Of a DNA stretch of 64,000 nucleotides, positions 51,890-60,715 are shown in pieces; the stretch's first letter is position 1; the number at the start of each line of letters is the position of its first letter. The notes under the pieces were generated by a model, which was not told the DNA's origin, ran no database searches, and was given only the letters and a program-made list of their open reading frames with translations. A program made the position numbers and the translations under genes. The DNA comes from Pseudoruegeria sp039972875 (GTDB lineage Bacteria > Pseudomonadota > Alphaproteobacteria > Rhodobacterales > Rhodobacteraceae): positions 124,001 through 188,000 of the forward strand of contig JBDWMA010000032.1 in NCBI GenBank assembly GCA_039972875.1. Direction: 5' to 3'.

Positions 51890-52657
51890 ATGCCTAGATT
51901 TGCACTAAAAGTTGAATACAACGGCGGCCCCTTTTCGGGTTGGCAACGTCAGCGGGAACATCCTTCGGTACAGCAGGCCGTTGAGGAAGCGTTGTGTAAA
52001 CTTGAATCCGATGCACCCGGCATCGCGGCAGCGGGACGCACTGATGCCGGTGTACATGGTTTGGGTCAGGTCGCCCATGTGGATCTAAAAAAGGATTGGG
52101 ATCCGTTTCGACTGTCAGAGGCATTAAACTACCATCTGAAGCCTTTACCCGTGGCAATCGTTGATGCGGCTCAGACCGATGATGATTTTCATGCCCGATT
52201 TTCGGCTGTCGAACGGCGCTATCTGTTTCGCCTACAGTCCCGTCGTGCTCCTCTTACTCATGAAAAGGGCAACGTTTGGCGGATCAACCATAACCTTGAT
52301 GCGGATGCCATGCGCCAAGGTGCATCTCACCTCTTGGGCCTACATGATTTCACAACCTTTCGGTCATCGATTTGTCAGGCCCAGTCGCCTGTCAAAACCT
52401 TGGATGAACTCTCAATCGAAGAAATCGCGTTGCCACATGGTATTGAATATCGGTTCCACGTGCGGGCAAGAAGCTTCTTGCATAACCAAGTTCGCAGTTT
52501 TGTTGGAACCTTAGAACGCGTAGGATCAGGGGCTTGGGCACCGCAGGATGTGCGAGACGCATTGGTCGCCTGTGATCGCGCTGCATGCGGACCCGTTTGT
52601 CCTCCTCAAGGGTTATACTTGGGGCATGTCACATACCCCAATGATCCATTTGCGTGA
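51890..52657 (+). CDS. truA: tRNA pseudouridine(38-40) synthase TruA
   Basis: TruA isomerises uridines 38, 39 and 40 of many tRNAs to pseudouridine. The catalytic Asp52 lies in AAGRTDAGVHGLGQVAHV, and the RNA-binding motifs GGPFSGWQRQ and ARSFLHNQVRSFVGTL are intact. At 255 aa it is full length. The upstream gap (94 bases) includes an unusual run of eight G's. Confidence 0.97.
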   Translation: MPRFALKVEYNGGPFSGWQRQREHPSVQQAVEEALCKLESDAPGIAAAGRTDAGVHGLGQVAHVDLKKDWDPFRLSEALNYHLKPLPVAIVDAAQTDDDFHARFSAVERRYLFRLQSRRAPLTHEKGNVWRINHNLDADAMRQGASHLLGLHDFTTFRSSICQAQSPVKTLDELSIEEIALPHGIEYRFHVRARSFLHNQVRSFVGTLERVGSGAWAPQDVRDALVACDRAACGPVCPPQGLYLGHVTYPNDPFA

Positions 52658-52951
52658 TTACCAAAGCAATCGCATGAGCGCGACGGTCAGAATCCCTGAG
52701 ACCATAGAAACCGGCAAGTTTCGCGTTTTATAGGCCACAAGCAAAGTCACGGTGCCTCCCCCCCATTCGTTCATGCCACCGTTAAGCATCAACATAGCGA
52801 CCAAAGCGATGATCAGGCAGCCGGGCAATGCATCCATGCCACGCGCCCACGCACCCTCTTGGGGCAAGTGCAGCGCCAATAAGAACCCGCCAATCCGGAT
52901 TGCAAAGCTTGCTGCAGCAAGGCCAAGAATGGTGGCCCAAATATCAGTCAT
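52658..52951 (-). CDS. azlD: AzlD-family branched-chain amino acid exporter subunit
   Basis: A 97-aa protein with four hydrophobic helices typical of AzlD, the small partner of AzlC; it begins MTDIWATILGLAAASFAIRI. The frame is open to 53236, but the ATG at 52951 overlaps the end of azlC by eight bases (ATGACTGA), the usual coupled arrangement. Together with AzlC it exports branched-chain amino acids or analogues. Confidence 0.88.
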   Translation of the reverse strand: MTDIWATILGLAAASFAIRIGGFLLALHLPQEGAWARGMDALPGCLIIALVAMLMLNGGMNEWGGGTVTLLVAYKTRNLPVSMVSGILTVALMRLLW

Positions 52952-53648
52952 GATGTGTAACCCCTGCCGTAAATGCGCCCAAGGTTGCGCCAATGATGAG
53001 CCCCCAGCTTGCTTGGGATGGAACAAGGGCCTGAAACGCAACAACTGTCGCCCCGGCCACACACCAAGGCAGCACATCGCTTCGGCCGCGCCACATCCCC
53101 GGTAACAACGCAACAAAAACCGCGACAATCGCAAAATCCAGCCCAAACTTTTCGGGGGTCGGAATCCCATGAGACAGTAAAAACCCAAACGCCGTTGCAA
53201 GGATCCAGACCAAAAACAACAACAAACCGCCCCCAAAGAGATACCAGTAACTCGCCAATGCGCCTCGGGATTTAGCGGTTTGCATCAAGGCAACCGAAGC
53301 ATCTGTTGCCACATAAACGCTCGCGACGACTTGCCACCAAGGTCGGTTGATCAATGCCCCTCGCATGCTCGCCGTAATCAAAAGGATACGCATGTTCAGT
53401 GCGGCCCCAGCGAAAATAGCAGCGCCCACACCCGCGCCCCCCATCAACTGATCAAAGGCAACCAACTGTGCAGAGCCGCCGAAAACAAGTGCGCTCATGC
53501 CTGTGGCTTGTGAAAACAAAAAGCCCGATTGAGCGGTAAGTAACCCAAATGCCATGCCATATGTGGCCGCGGCAAGCGCCATCGGCAGCATATCACGTGC
53601 ACCAAGCGCCAGATCAGACCGGATAGAATGGTTTGGGAGAGCCGTCAT
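52944..53648 (-). CDS. azlC: AzlC-family branched-chain amino acid exporter subunit
   Basis: A 234-aa protein with about seven membrane helices and the AzlC pattern: GARDMLPMALAAATYGMAFG, then AQLVAFDQLMGGAGVGAAIF and TASMRGALINRP. It diverges from the cupin-XRE regulator gene across 87 bases containing nested inverted repeats, so it is almost certainly controlled by that protein. Confidence 0.92.
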   Translation of the reverse strand: MTALPNHSIRSDLALGARDMLPMALAAATYGMAFGLLTAQSGFLFSQATGMSALVFGGSAQLVAFDQLMGGAGVGAAIFAGAALNMRILLITASMRGALINRPWWQVVASVYVATDASVALMQTAKSRGALASYWYLFGGGLLLFLVWILATAFGFLLSHGIPTPEKFGLDFAIVAVFVALLPGMWRGRSDVLPWCVAGATVVAFQALVPSQASWGLIIGATLGAFTAGVTHHD

Positions 53649-53666
53649 GGGTTGACCTCATACATC

Positions 53667-53703
53667 GAACATCGTTCACTATAACGAACAATATGAGATG
53701 TTC
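53667..53703. promoter_or_regulatory. Nested inverted repeats between azlC and its regulator
   Basis: The outer arms GAACAT and ATGTTC enclose an inner dyad GTTC-ACTATAAC-GAAC (53674-53689) between azlC and the divergent XRE gene. The XRE-cupin protein is the expected binder. Confidence 0.65.
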
Positions 53704-53735
53704 GCCAAAAAATACAAGTGTATGATATAAAAAAC

Positions 53736-54284
53736 ATGACACCAAATGATCTAATCGCAACTGCAATTCATCGCGAACGCACCCGAATGGGACTGAGCCT
53801 GTCAGCGCTCGCCGTTAAATCGAGTCTCGCCAAATCGACATTGTCCCAACTTGAAGCTGGAAAAGGCAATCCAAGCATTGAAACGCTTTGGGCCATTGCC
53901 GAAGCTCTCAATGTCACTTTTTCAACCCTTTTCGAAGTCAGCACCCCGGATGTCAGCATAATACGTGCGCATGAAGGTCCTACCGTAGGATCAGATCATG
54001 CAACCTATCAAACCACCCTTTTAACAAACTGCCCCCCCGGAACTCGAAGAGATTTGTATCGTGTTGATCTTGAACCTGGCTCTATCCGATCATCTGACCC
54101 ACATCCAATAGGAACCGTGGAACATGCCATGTTGTGCCATGGACAAGCACGCGTAGGCCCAAAGGATGCCGAAGAAATCCTCAATCCCGGGGACTACTAT
54201 CGGTACCCCGCGGATCGGCCACATGTTTATGAGGCGCTTGAAGTGGGCAGCAAATTGATCGTGGTGATGGAAACGCGAGAATAG
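53736..54284 (+). CDS. XRE-cupin transcriptional regulator of azlCD
   Basis: A 182-aa regulator with an N-terminal XRE helix-turn-helix (about 7-60, MGLSLSALAVKSSLAKSTLS; QLEAGKGNPSIETLWAIAEA) and a C-terminal cupin (about 105-180, DPHPIGTVEHAMLCHGQARV; GDYYRYPADRPHVYEA). Such proteins sense small ligands through the cupin. It probably represses or activates azlCD, which it faces. The start could be the upstream GTG at 53718; the ATG at 53736 is preferred. Confidence 0.9.
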   Translation: MTPNDLIATAIHRERTRMGLSLSALAVKSSLAKSTLSQLEAGKGNPSIETLWAIAEALNVTFSTLFEVSTPDVSIIRAHEGPTVGSDHATYQTTLLTNCPPGTRRDLYRVDLEPGSIRSSDPHPIGTVEHAMLCHGQARVGPKDAEEILNPGDYYRYPADRPHVYEALEVGSKLIVVMETRE

Positions 54285-54306
54285 GGTATGCCTCTGAGCA
54301 GCACAT

Positions 54307-54987
54307 TCACGGACGAAAGGACCTGTGCCTAGATTCCCGCCTTTCACGTTGCAAATTCTCTCTGTGCGTCCGTTTGGCGGCACGGTTCACCACCAGTTGT
54401 GCTGCATTTAGCCGCCGACAGAGACCATTAACCTCGGCTTGTGAAAAAACAGGTTCTCCCTGCCTCAGGACAAATTCGGCCAAATCACGTGTGTTCCACA
54501 GAACATTATCCGGCATCTTCGTTTTAGGCGATGCAGGCCCCACGAAAACCACAACATTATGCAAAGCTGCCCTCGGCACTGCCAACACATCTTCCAAAGT
54601 CCTTAAATGGCGGTAATTTTGTCGCAGCGGATTCTGGAACTTGAGCTTTTTGCGCGGAAAGCTCTGCGTCCAGCTTTTCTGGTCTGCGCCACCAAAAATC
54701 CAACCGCTCATATTCTTAGTTTCGATCACAAAGATCCCAAAACGACTTACGATCACATGATCAATTTGCGTTGTTCCGCCTCGCGACGGCAACAACACTT
54801 CATGAAATATTGTATAAATATCTGGGTCCAGCGCACGCCTTAAACGTAGCGCAACTTTGAGTTCTCCGATGCTGCCCAGCACGGAGGCCCTGCGTAAAAT
54901 GAATGCAATCCCAAAACAAACAACGCCGACAAGAAAGATGTATATCACGCTAGGCGACATCCAATATGGGATGAAAACCAATTCCAT
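54307..54987 (-). CDS. NERD-domain membrane protein
   Basis: A 226-aa protein with one N-terminal membrane helix (about 12-30, VIYIFLVGVVCFGIAFIL) followed by a NERD (nuclease-related) domain at about 40-150: GSIGELKVALRLRR, then GTTQIDHVIVSRFGIFVIETKNMSG, in which Glu, Asp and the E-x-K pair are the putative nuclease residues. The basic C-terminus is rich in Arg/His. It stands alone, so a defence role is possible but unsupported. Start codon uncertain (GTG two codons upstream). Confidence 0.85.
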   Translation of the reverse strand: MELVFIPYWMSPSVIYIFLVGVVCFGIAFILRRASVLGSIGELKVALRLRRALDPDIYTIFHEVLLPSRGGTTQIDHVIVSRFGIFVIETKNMSGWIFGGADQKSWTQSFPRKKLKFQNPLRQNYRHLRTLEDVLAVPRAALHNVVVFVGPASPKTKMPDNVLWNTRDLAEFVLRQGEPVFSQAEVNGLCRRLNAAQLVVNRAAKRTHRENLQRERRESRHRSFRP

Positions 54988-55042
54988 AATCACAATATGT
55001 CACACGTCTAATCCCGAGATCGCCGAAGCAATACAAAAACCA

Positions 55043-55543
55043 CTACGGCTCTTGGCTGAGGCGCTCTTCCATGACCTCAAACGGAACACCCGGTTCATCC
55101 TTGGCCCCCCGAATCACAAGAGACGTTTTCACACTTGCCACGTTTTCAGCGGCGGTAAGTTCTTCGGTTAGAAAGGTTTGGAAACTAGAGAGATCCGGTG
55201 CGGCACATTTCAGTACAAAATCCACTTCACCATTGAGCATGTGGCATTCACGAACCAATGGCCAATCACGGCACCGCGCTTCAAAAGCGCTTAAGTCGAC
55301 TTCAGCTTGGCTTTGCAAGCCTACCATCGCAAAAACTTGCACTTCAAAGCCTAGCTCACGCGCATCGACATCCGCATGATAGCCACGAATATAACCACTA
55401 TCCTCTAGGGTTCTGACGCGACGCAAACATGGAGGTGCAGAGATTCCAACCCGTTTGGCAAGTTCGACATTGGTCATTCGACCATCAGCCTGCAACTCCG
55501 CTAATATTTTGCGGTCAATTGGATCGAGTTTTGAGCCAGCCAT
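55043..55543 (-). CDS. Lrp/AsnC-family transcriptional regulator
   Basis: A 166-aa protein with the Lrp helix-turn-helix (LDPIDRKILAELQADGRM; NVELAKRVGISAPPCLRRVR) and the C-terminal RAM effector domain (VQVFAMVGLQSQAEVD). The ATG at 55543 begins the usual N-terminus. It diverges from trxB; a 12-base palindrome with a repeated half-site lies just upstream of its start and fits autoregulation. The effector amino acid is not predictable. Confidence 0.9.
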   Translation of the reverse strand: MAGSKLDPIDRKILAELQADGRMTNVELAKRVGISAPPCLRRVRTLEDSGYIRGYHADVDARELGFEVQVFAMVGLQSQAEVDLSAFEARCRDWPLVRECHMLNGEVDFVLKCAAPDLSSFQTFLTEELTAAENVASVKTSLVIRGAKDEPGVPFEVMEERLSQEP

Positions 55544-55588
55544 GGGGGCGCCTTTATTTGTTTGCGCCAACACTATGGGAGCGCGGTA

Positions 55589-55621
55589 TATTGCGCAATA
55601 ATATTTCGTAATAGCGCAATA
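55589..55621. promoter_or_regulatory. Palindromic Lrp-type operator candidate (lrp/trxB)
   Basis: TATTGCGCAATA (55589-55600) is a perfect palindrome, and its half GCGCAATA recurs at 55614-55621 one helical-turn-scale step away. It lies 46-78 bases upstream of the Lrp gene start. Lrp proteins often bind arrays of such sites cooperatively. Confidence 0.6.
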
Positions 55622-55742
55622 AAATTAATCTGATATCAAAATTAAATCTCATTCTGCACAGAACCGTGATGGGGGTGGAACAACCCTCTCCACACCTTTA
55701 TATGCACGTTTCAATCAATAGTATGAGCGCAAGGAATGCCCC

Positions 55743-56684
55743 ATGTCGGAGACCCGCAAAACCAAAGTCCTGATCATCGGCTCCGGCCCTGCAGGTTACA
55801 CCGCAGGCGTCTATGCCTCTCGCGCCATGTTGGAGCCCATCCTCGTTCAGGGGATTGAACCCGGCGGACAGCTGACCACCACAACCGAGGTTGAAAACTG
55901 GCCCGGCCACACTGAAATTCAGGGCCCCGACTTAATGGTCAACATGGAGGCCCATGCCAAAGCCATGGGGACAGAGATCATCGGCGACATCATCACCGAT
56001 CTGAACCTACAACAGCGTCCGTTTATCGCTAAAGGTGATTCTGGAACAATCTATGAAGCAGACGCGGTTATTCTTGCCACCGGAGCCCGAGCAAAATGGT
56101 TGGGTCTAGAGAGCGAAGAGAAATTCAAGGGCTTTGGCGTATCAGCCTGCGCAACCTGCGATGGGTTCTTTTATCGGGGGCAGGAAATTGTCGTCATTGG
56201 TGGTGGGAACACCGCCGTCGAAGAGGCGTTGTTTCTAACAAATTTCGCCTCCAAGGTAACTTTGATCCACCGCCGCGATGAATTACGCGCTGAAAAGATC
56301 CTGCAAGATCGCCTGTTAAAGAACGAAAAGATTGAAACCCTGTGGTTCCATCAGCTCGAAGAAGTCGTTGGCACTGACATGCCGCTTGGCGTTGAGGGCG
56401 TGAAAGTTAAAAACGTAAAAACCGGCGACATCACAGAGATCCCCGCCAAAGGTGTGTTCGTCGCCATCGGCCACGCACCGGCAAACGAGCTGGTCAAAGA
56501 TCAACTCGAAACCCACATGGGCGGTTATGTTGTTACCGAACCGGGCAGCACGTCGACGTCGATTCCCGGTGTATTTGCGGCGGGCGATTTAACCGACCAC
56601 ATCTATCGTCAGGCGGTCACATCTGCGGGTATGGGTTGTATGGCTGCACTTGATGCGGAACGGTTTCTCGCCGATCAAGAATAA
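55743..56684 (+). CDS. trxB: Thioredoxin reductase
   Basis: TrxB transfers electrons from NADPH via FAD and a cysteine pair to thioredoxin. The redox motif CATCD is at 136-140, the FAD dinucleotide motif IIGSGPAGYTAG at 11-22, the NADPH motif VIGGGNTAVEEA near 155-166, and the C-terminal GVFAAGDLTDHIYRQAVT closes the FAD site. At 313 aa it is full length and followed by a strong terminator. Confidence 0.97.
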   Translation: MSETRKTKVLIIGSGPAGYTAGVYASRAMLEPILVQGIEPGGQLTTTTEVENWPGHTEIQGPDLMVNMEAHAKAMGTEIIGDIITDLNLQQRPFIAKGDSGTIYEADAVILATGARAKWLGLESEEKFKGFGVSACATCDGFFYRGQEIVVIGGGNTAVEEALFLTNFASKVTLIHRRDELRAEKILQDRLLKNEKIETLWFHQLEEVVGTDMPLGVEGVKVKNVKTGDITEIPAKGVFVAIGHAPANELVKDQLETHMGGYVVTEPGSTSTSIPGVFAAGDLTDHIYRQAVTSAGMGCMAALDAERFLADQE

Positions 56685-56704
56685 ATAAACCAGTTATTAA
56701 AGTG

Positions 56705-56743
56705 AACGCCATTTTGCATCGCATTGCAGAATGGCGTTTTTTG
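56705..56743 (+). terminator. Rho-independent terminator of trxB
   Basis: AACGCCATT and AATGGCGTT pair perfectly, with further pairing inside (TGC/GCA), and are followed by TTTT. It begins about 20 bases after the trxB stop and separates it from the ligase gene. Confidence 0.93.
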
Positions 56744-56866
56744 TTGCGGCGCTTCGCCCTCTGGCGTGTCCCTGCAACCGTTTATAATACAACACAAATT
56801 CGAATACCAATTTCCCATTTGGGAAATTCCAACCTTTGTGGCAGGCTGTCCAAAGCGGAGGATCCC

Positions 56867-58405
56867 ATGACCATTTTTGCAAGCCCATTTCCCGACGTAG
56901 CCCTGACAAACCTATCCATCACGGAAAGAATATTTGCTGACCTTGTGACACGGCCAAATGACGTCGTTCTCATTGACGGGCCTTCGGGGCGTAGCCTTAC
57001 GGCTGCGGCGTTCATGGATCAGGTCAAACGGTTCGCAGGAGGCATAACAGCAGCGGGTTATGGATCAGGGAAAACCGTTGCTCTAATGGCCCCCAATATT
57101 CCGGAATATTGCGTCGTTTTTCATGGTGTCGCTTGGGCCGGCGGAACGATCACCACTCTGAACCCAACGTACACCAGCGCCGAAGTCGCGCACCAAATGA
57201 ATGATTCTGGTGCCGACCTCCTCATTACGATCCCCGACTTTCTGGAAACCGCGCAGAATGGTGCTAACGGAAAACCTGTCCTTGCGATTGGATCCCCCGA
57301 GTTTGCTGCCCTCTTCGCAGAGCCGCAAGAGGCGCAGCTTCCAATTGATCTGGATACCCATTCAGTTGTCCTTCCTTATTCTTCTGGCACCACTGGCTTG
57401 CCCAAAGGGGTGATGCTCTCCCACCGCAATTTGGTGGTGAATGTCGATCAATCCATTGTGGCCGCCAATTTCCAACGCGGCGAGGTTTCTGCAGGCTTTT
57501 TACCATTGTTCCATATCTATGGACTGACGGTTCTCATGAACCTGCATCTGGCGGCTGGCGGCGTGCTTGTCACCATGCCACGGTTTGATTTGCCGCTGTT
57601 TTTGCAAATAAATCAGGATCATAAGTCTCGGCGGTGCTGGATCGTTCCCCCTGTCGCTCTTGCCCTCGCCAAACATCCGTTGATTGATGATTATGACCTT
57701 AGTCACCTAAAAGAAGTCTTCGTGGCGGCAGCCCCTTCTGGAAAGGAACTTTCCGATGCGGTCGCTGCACGGCTCGATTGCACCGTCGTTCAAGGCTATG
57801 GGATGACCGAACTTAGCCCTGTATCGCATATTGTACCGGGCCATCTGCCGCGTGCAGGGGCTTCTGGATTTGTCGTGTCCAATACCACGTGCCAAATAAT
57901 CGATCCTGACAGTGGTCAGCCGCAGGCTGCGGGACATAAAGGGGAGTTATGGATCAAAGGCCCCCAAGTCATGCAAGGATACCTAAACAACCTCACAGCC
58001 ACCTCTGACACCTTTTCTGCGGATGGGTGGTTAAAGACCGGTGACATCGCTTTAATTGACGAAGACGGCTACATGTTCATCGTTGATCGACTAAAAGAAT
58101 TGATTAAATTCAAAGGCTTTCAGATTGCGCCTGCCGAATTAGAGGCTGCTTTAATTGCCCTCACGGGCATCACAGATGCGGCCGTGATCGGCATTCCAGA
58201 CGACGAAGCCGGCGAAGTGCCCATCGCATTTGTTATTCGCACAGAGAATGGGCCGAACAACGAGGCCATTCATGCGCATCTAAAAGAAAGCCTCGCCCCC
58301 TACAAACAATTGCACCAGATTAGATTTGTAGACGCGATACCCAAGTCAGCTTCGGGCAAAATCTTGCGCCGTCTGCTGCGGGATCAAGTCGCACAAGAGG
58401 CTTAA
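56867..58405 (+). CDS. AMP-dependent acyl-CoA/4-coumarate-CoA-type ligase
   Basis: A 512-aa ANL-superfamily enzyme that adenylates a carboxylic acid and joins it to CoA. Core motifs are YSSGTTGLPKG (ATP binding), VQGYGMTELSP, GDIALIDEDGYMFIVDR, and the C-terminal catalytic Lys in PKSASGKILRR. Arrangement is closest to 4-coumarate-CoA ligase-like enzymes, but the substrate pocket cannot be read; medium-chain or aromatic acids are possible. The ATG at 56867 has GGAGGA upstream; the apparent extension to 56702 lies in the trxB terminator. Confidence 0.87.
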   Translation: MTIFASPFPDVALTNLSITERIFADLVTRPNDVVLIDGPSGRSLTAAAFMDQVKRFAGGITAAGYGSGKTVALMAPNIPEYCVVFHGVAWAGGTITTLNPTYTSAEVAHQMNDSGADLLITIPDFLETAQNGANGKPVLAIGSPEFAALFAEPQEAQLPIDLDTHSVVLPYSSGTTGLPKGVMLSHRNLVVNVDQSIVAANFQRGEVSAGFLPLFHIYGLTVLMNLHLAAGGVLVTMPRFDLPLFLQINQDHKSRRCWIVPPVALALAKHPLIDDYDLSHLKEVFVAAAPSGKELSDAVAARLDCTVVQGYGMTELSPVSHIVPGHLPRAGASGFVVSNTTCQIIDPDSGQPQAAGHKGELWIKGPQVMQGYLNNLTATSDTFSADGWLKTGDIALIDEDGYMFIVDRLKELIKFKGFQIAPAELEAALIALTGITDAAVIGIPDDEAGEVPIAFVIRTENGPNNEAIHAHLKESLAPYKQLHQIRFVDAIPKSASGKILRRLLRDQVAQEA

Positions 58406-58422
58406 GCCTCCATTTCCATGAA

Positions 58423-58446
58423 GAGGTCCCAAACTGGCAGGACCTC
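58423..58446. terminator. Hairpin between the ligase gene and rpiB
   Basis: GAGGTCC and GGACCTC form a perfect 7-base stem with a 10-base loop in the 84-base gap between convergent genes. There is no clear T-run, so it may act in both directions only weakly. Confidence 0.5.
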
Positions 58447-58489
58447 ATCATTGTCATGGTACGCCATCAAAATTCGCGCGTTGGTACAA

Positions 58490-58939
58490 CTACCCTTGAG
58501 CGGGCTCAATCATGTCCACCCGTGTCGCGTGACGACCACCTTCAAATTCGGCGTTCAGGAAAGCGTCAACAATATCCAAAGCCAGGCCTTCACCCAGCAC
58601 GCGCGCACCAATCGAAAGCATGTTGGCATCATTGTGTTGACGGATCATCCGTGCCGAAAACGTATCCATACAAACACCACAGCGGATGCCATCGACCTTA
58701 TTTGCGGCCATCATAATACCCTGCCCCGTACCACATAGGATAATCCCAAACCGGCAATCACCTGACGCGACACGTTGTGCAGCCGCGGCACCGTGGACTG
58801 GATAATGCGTGCTCTCTGTGGTTTTGGGGCCAATATCTTCAACCTCCCAACCCAGTGCAGAGATATGGTCGGCGATAGTCTGTCTAAGGTCTAGTGCAGA
58901 GTGATCACTCGAAAGGACGATACGTTTATTGGTGGTCAT
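58490..58939 (-). CDS. rpiB: Ribose-5-phosphate isomerase B
   Basis: RpiB interconverts ribose 5-phosphate and ribulose 5-phosphate. The 149-aa protein has the N-terminal SSDHSALDLR loop, the catalytic Cys69 within ILCGTGQG, and His102/Asn103 in RQHNDANML. The usual GTGIG is GTGQG here, a mild variant. With the ATG at 58939 the length is standard; the frame is open to 58996. Confidence 0.9.
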   Translation of the reverse strand: MTTNKRIVLSSDHSALDLRQTIADHISALGWEVEDIGPKTTESTHYPVHGAAAAQRVASGDCRFGIILCGTGQGIMMAANKVDGIRCGVCMDTFSARMIRQHNDANMLSIGARVLGEGLALDIVDAFLNAEFEGGRHATRVDMIEPAQG

Positions 58940-59158
58940 AAAGAAGGCCTTCGGTTTCCTGATGAGACTTGGATGCGTGCTGCCCCGGAGATCCATCTAA
59001 AGGCAGTTGCCCTTGCTCCGGTGCGCGATAAATAGCAGAGGCCAGATAGATGTCTACCCGCACGGTATGCGACTGGATCAGTGGGTTTGGATACATGGAC
59101 AGGTTTACCCTACAAATGTTATGAATTTCATATCCTTAACCGAACTAGGGCAAACAGC

Positions 59159-60199
59159 ATGCATCAATGGGTATCAGAGGCAATTGGTAAAATAGAGGCC
59201 GACTATCAACGTTCAGCTGATACACATTTGTTTAAAATTCCGATTCCAAAGCTTAGAAATATCGAAATCTATCTAAAAGACGAAAGCACCCATCCCACAG
59301 GAAGTCTGAAACATCGGCTCGCCCGATCCCTGTTTTTATATGCCCTCTGCAATGGTAAAATTGGAGAAAGCACCACAATCATAGAGGCCTCTTCGGGGAG
59401 CACCGCAGTCTCAGAGGCGTATTTCTCACAAATGCTGGGTTTGCCCTTCATTGCGGTTATGCCGAAATCCACTGCCCAAAGTAAAATTGACAAAATCAAA
59501 CTCTATGGTGGTCAATGCCATTTTGTCGAAAGCGCGCCACTTATGCATAAGACAGCGGTTTCTCTCGCCAAAGACATAGATGGATATTTCGTCGATCAAT
59601 TCCTCTATGCCGAACGGGCAACGGATTGGCGCGGCAATAACAACATCGCTGAAAGCATCTTTCATCAAATGCAAAAAGAGCGATACCCGGTTCCTCACAC
59701 CTTGGTCATGAGTGCAGGAACAGGCGGAACATCCGCGACATTGGGACGGTATATCCGCTACAAAGGGTTCGATACACGGCTTGTGGTAGTTGATCCGGAA
59801 AACTCAGTTTTCTATGAAAGCTACAAGCAAAACAATTCGAATCTGACCTCCAAATCGTCGAGCCGGATCGAAGGGATTGGCCGTCCAAAAGTCGAAAAAT
59901 CGTTTCAACCCGATGTGATCGATGACATGATTCAAGTCCCAGATGCGGCTAGTGTCGCCACTATCCTGTGGCTGGAAAAGATCATCGGTCGCAAAGCCGG
60001 TGCGTCTACAGGCACAAACTTGTGGGGGGCACTGCAAATTGCCGAAGGTATGATGGCAAAAGACAAGAGCGGATCAATCGTGTCACTGATGTGTGACAGC
60101 GGAGAACGGTATTTGGACACTTATTATAATCCAGATTGGGTCCGTCAAAACATCGGGGACATTCAGGCAAATATGGATCACCTGGATCACTGGCTTTAG
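59159..60199 (+). CDS. PLP-dependent cysteine-synthase-family enzyme
   Basis: A 346-aa fold-type II PLP enzyme. The PLP lysine is Lys51 (HPTGSLKHRLA), the phosphate loop is the SSGSTAVSEA motif followed by GTGGTSATLG, and the C-terminus carries SLMCDSGERYL. It differs from the standard CysK (SVKDR active site) and resembles the PLP-dependent cysteine synthase family/L-cysteine desulfhydrases such as Cds1. No serine acetyltransferase is nearby. Reaction direction is therefore uncertain. The ATG at 59159 lies inside a longer frame from 59081. Confidence 0.82.
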   Translation: MHQWVSEAIGKIEADYQRSADTHLFKIPIPKLRNIEIYLKDESTHPTGSLKHRLARSLFLYALCNGKIGESTTIIEASSGSTAVSEAYFSQMLGLPFIAVMPKSTAQSKIDKIKLYGGQCHFVESAPLMHKTAVSLAKDIDGYFVDQFLYAERATDWRGNNNIAESIFHQMQKERYPVPHTLVMSAGTGGTSATLGRYIRYKGFDTRLVVVDPENSVFYESYKQNNSNLTSKSSSRIEGIGRPKVEKSFQPDVIDDMIQVPDAASVATILWLEKIIGRKAGASTGTNLWGALQIAEGMMAKDKSGSIVSLMCDSGERYLDTYYNPDWVRQNIGDIQANMDHLDHWL

Positions 60200-60247
60200 G
60201 GAGGATTTTTGCCTTCATCTGCCACAAATAGAGGAGATACCTCGGTA

Positions 60248-60715
60248 TCAGAATACCGGTTTTGTCAGCATCAACCATAAAATAGCAAGCACCGCACCAA
60301 ACGCGGGAAATCCAAAAGCAAACCACCAGCGGTAAAGACTGTGATATCTCTCAGGCAGTGGTTGGCCCGCATCCCGCGCATTCATGGCGAGGTTTCGCAT
60401 CTTAATCTGCATCCAGACAACCGGCAGCCAGAACGCGCCCACCAAGATATACAACGCAAGTGATAGACCGACCCACCCCTCCAACAGTGGCCAACCGACT
60501 TCGCGTGCCAGCAAATAACCAGTGATCGGTTGAAACATGGCTGCCGTGGCTGTGAAAACCGTATCTGCGAGCACGACAATGCCAGCGACATGCGCAATGA
60601 GGGTGGGATCTTTGCTCAGATTAGAAATAACCATGAAAAAAGCGATCCCCGCCCCAGTGCCCAATAGAACCGTAGCGCCAAGGACATGCAGAAAAAGAAG
60701 GACGTCGTAAGTCAT
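60248..60715 (-). CDS. DUF2269 membrane protein
   Basis: A 155-aa protein with four hydrophobic helices (about 3-24, 42-62, 74-95, 131-152) and the DUF2269 pattern FLHVLGATVLLGTGAGIAFF near the N-terminus and RYHSLYRWWFAFGFPAF near the end. Its ATG at 60715 overlaps the stop of the SDR-DoxX gene (ATGA). Relatives are annotated only as integral membrane proteins. Confidence 0.85.
   Translation of the reverse strand: MTYDVLLFLHVLGATVLLGTGAGIAFFMVISNLSKDPTLIAHVAGIVVLADTVFTATAAMFQPITGYLLAREVGWPLLEGWVGLSLALYILVGAFWLPVVWMQIKMRNLAMNARDAGQPLPERYHSLYRWWFAFGFPAFGAVLAILWLMLTKPVF

Noticed and set aside
56702..56866. N-terminal extension of the acyl-CoA ligase
   Set aside because: It would translate the trxB terminator; the ATG at 56867 has GGAGGA upstream.
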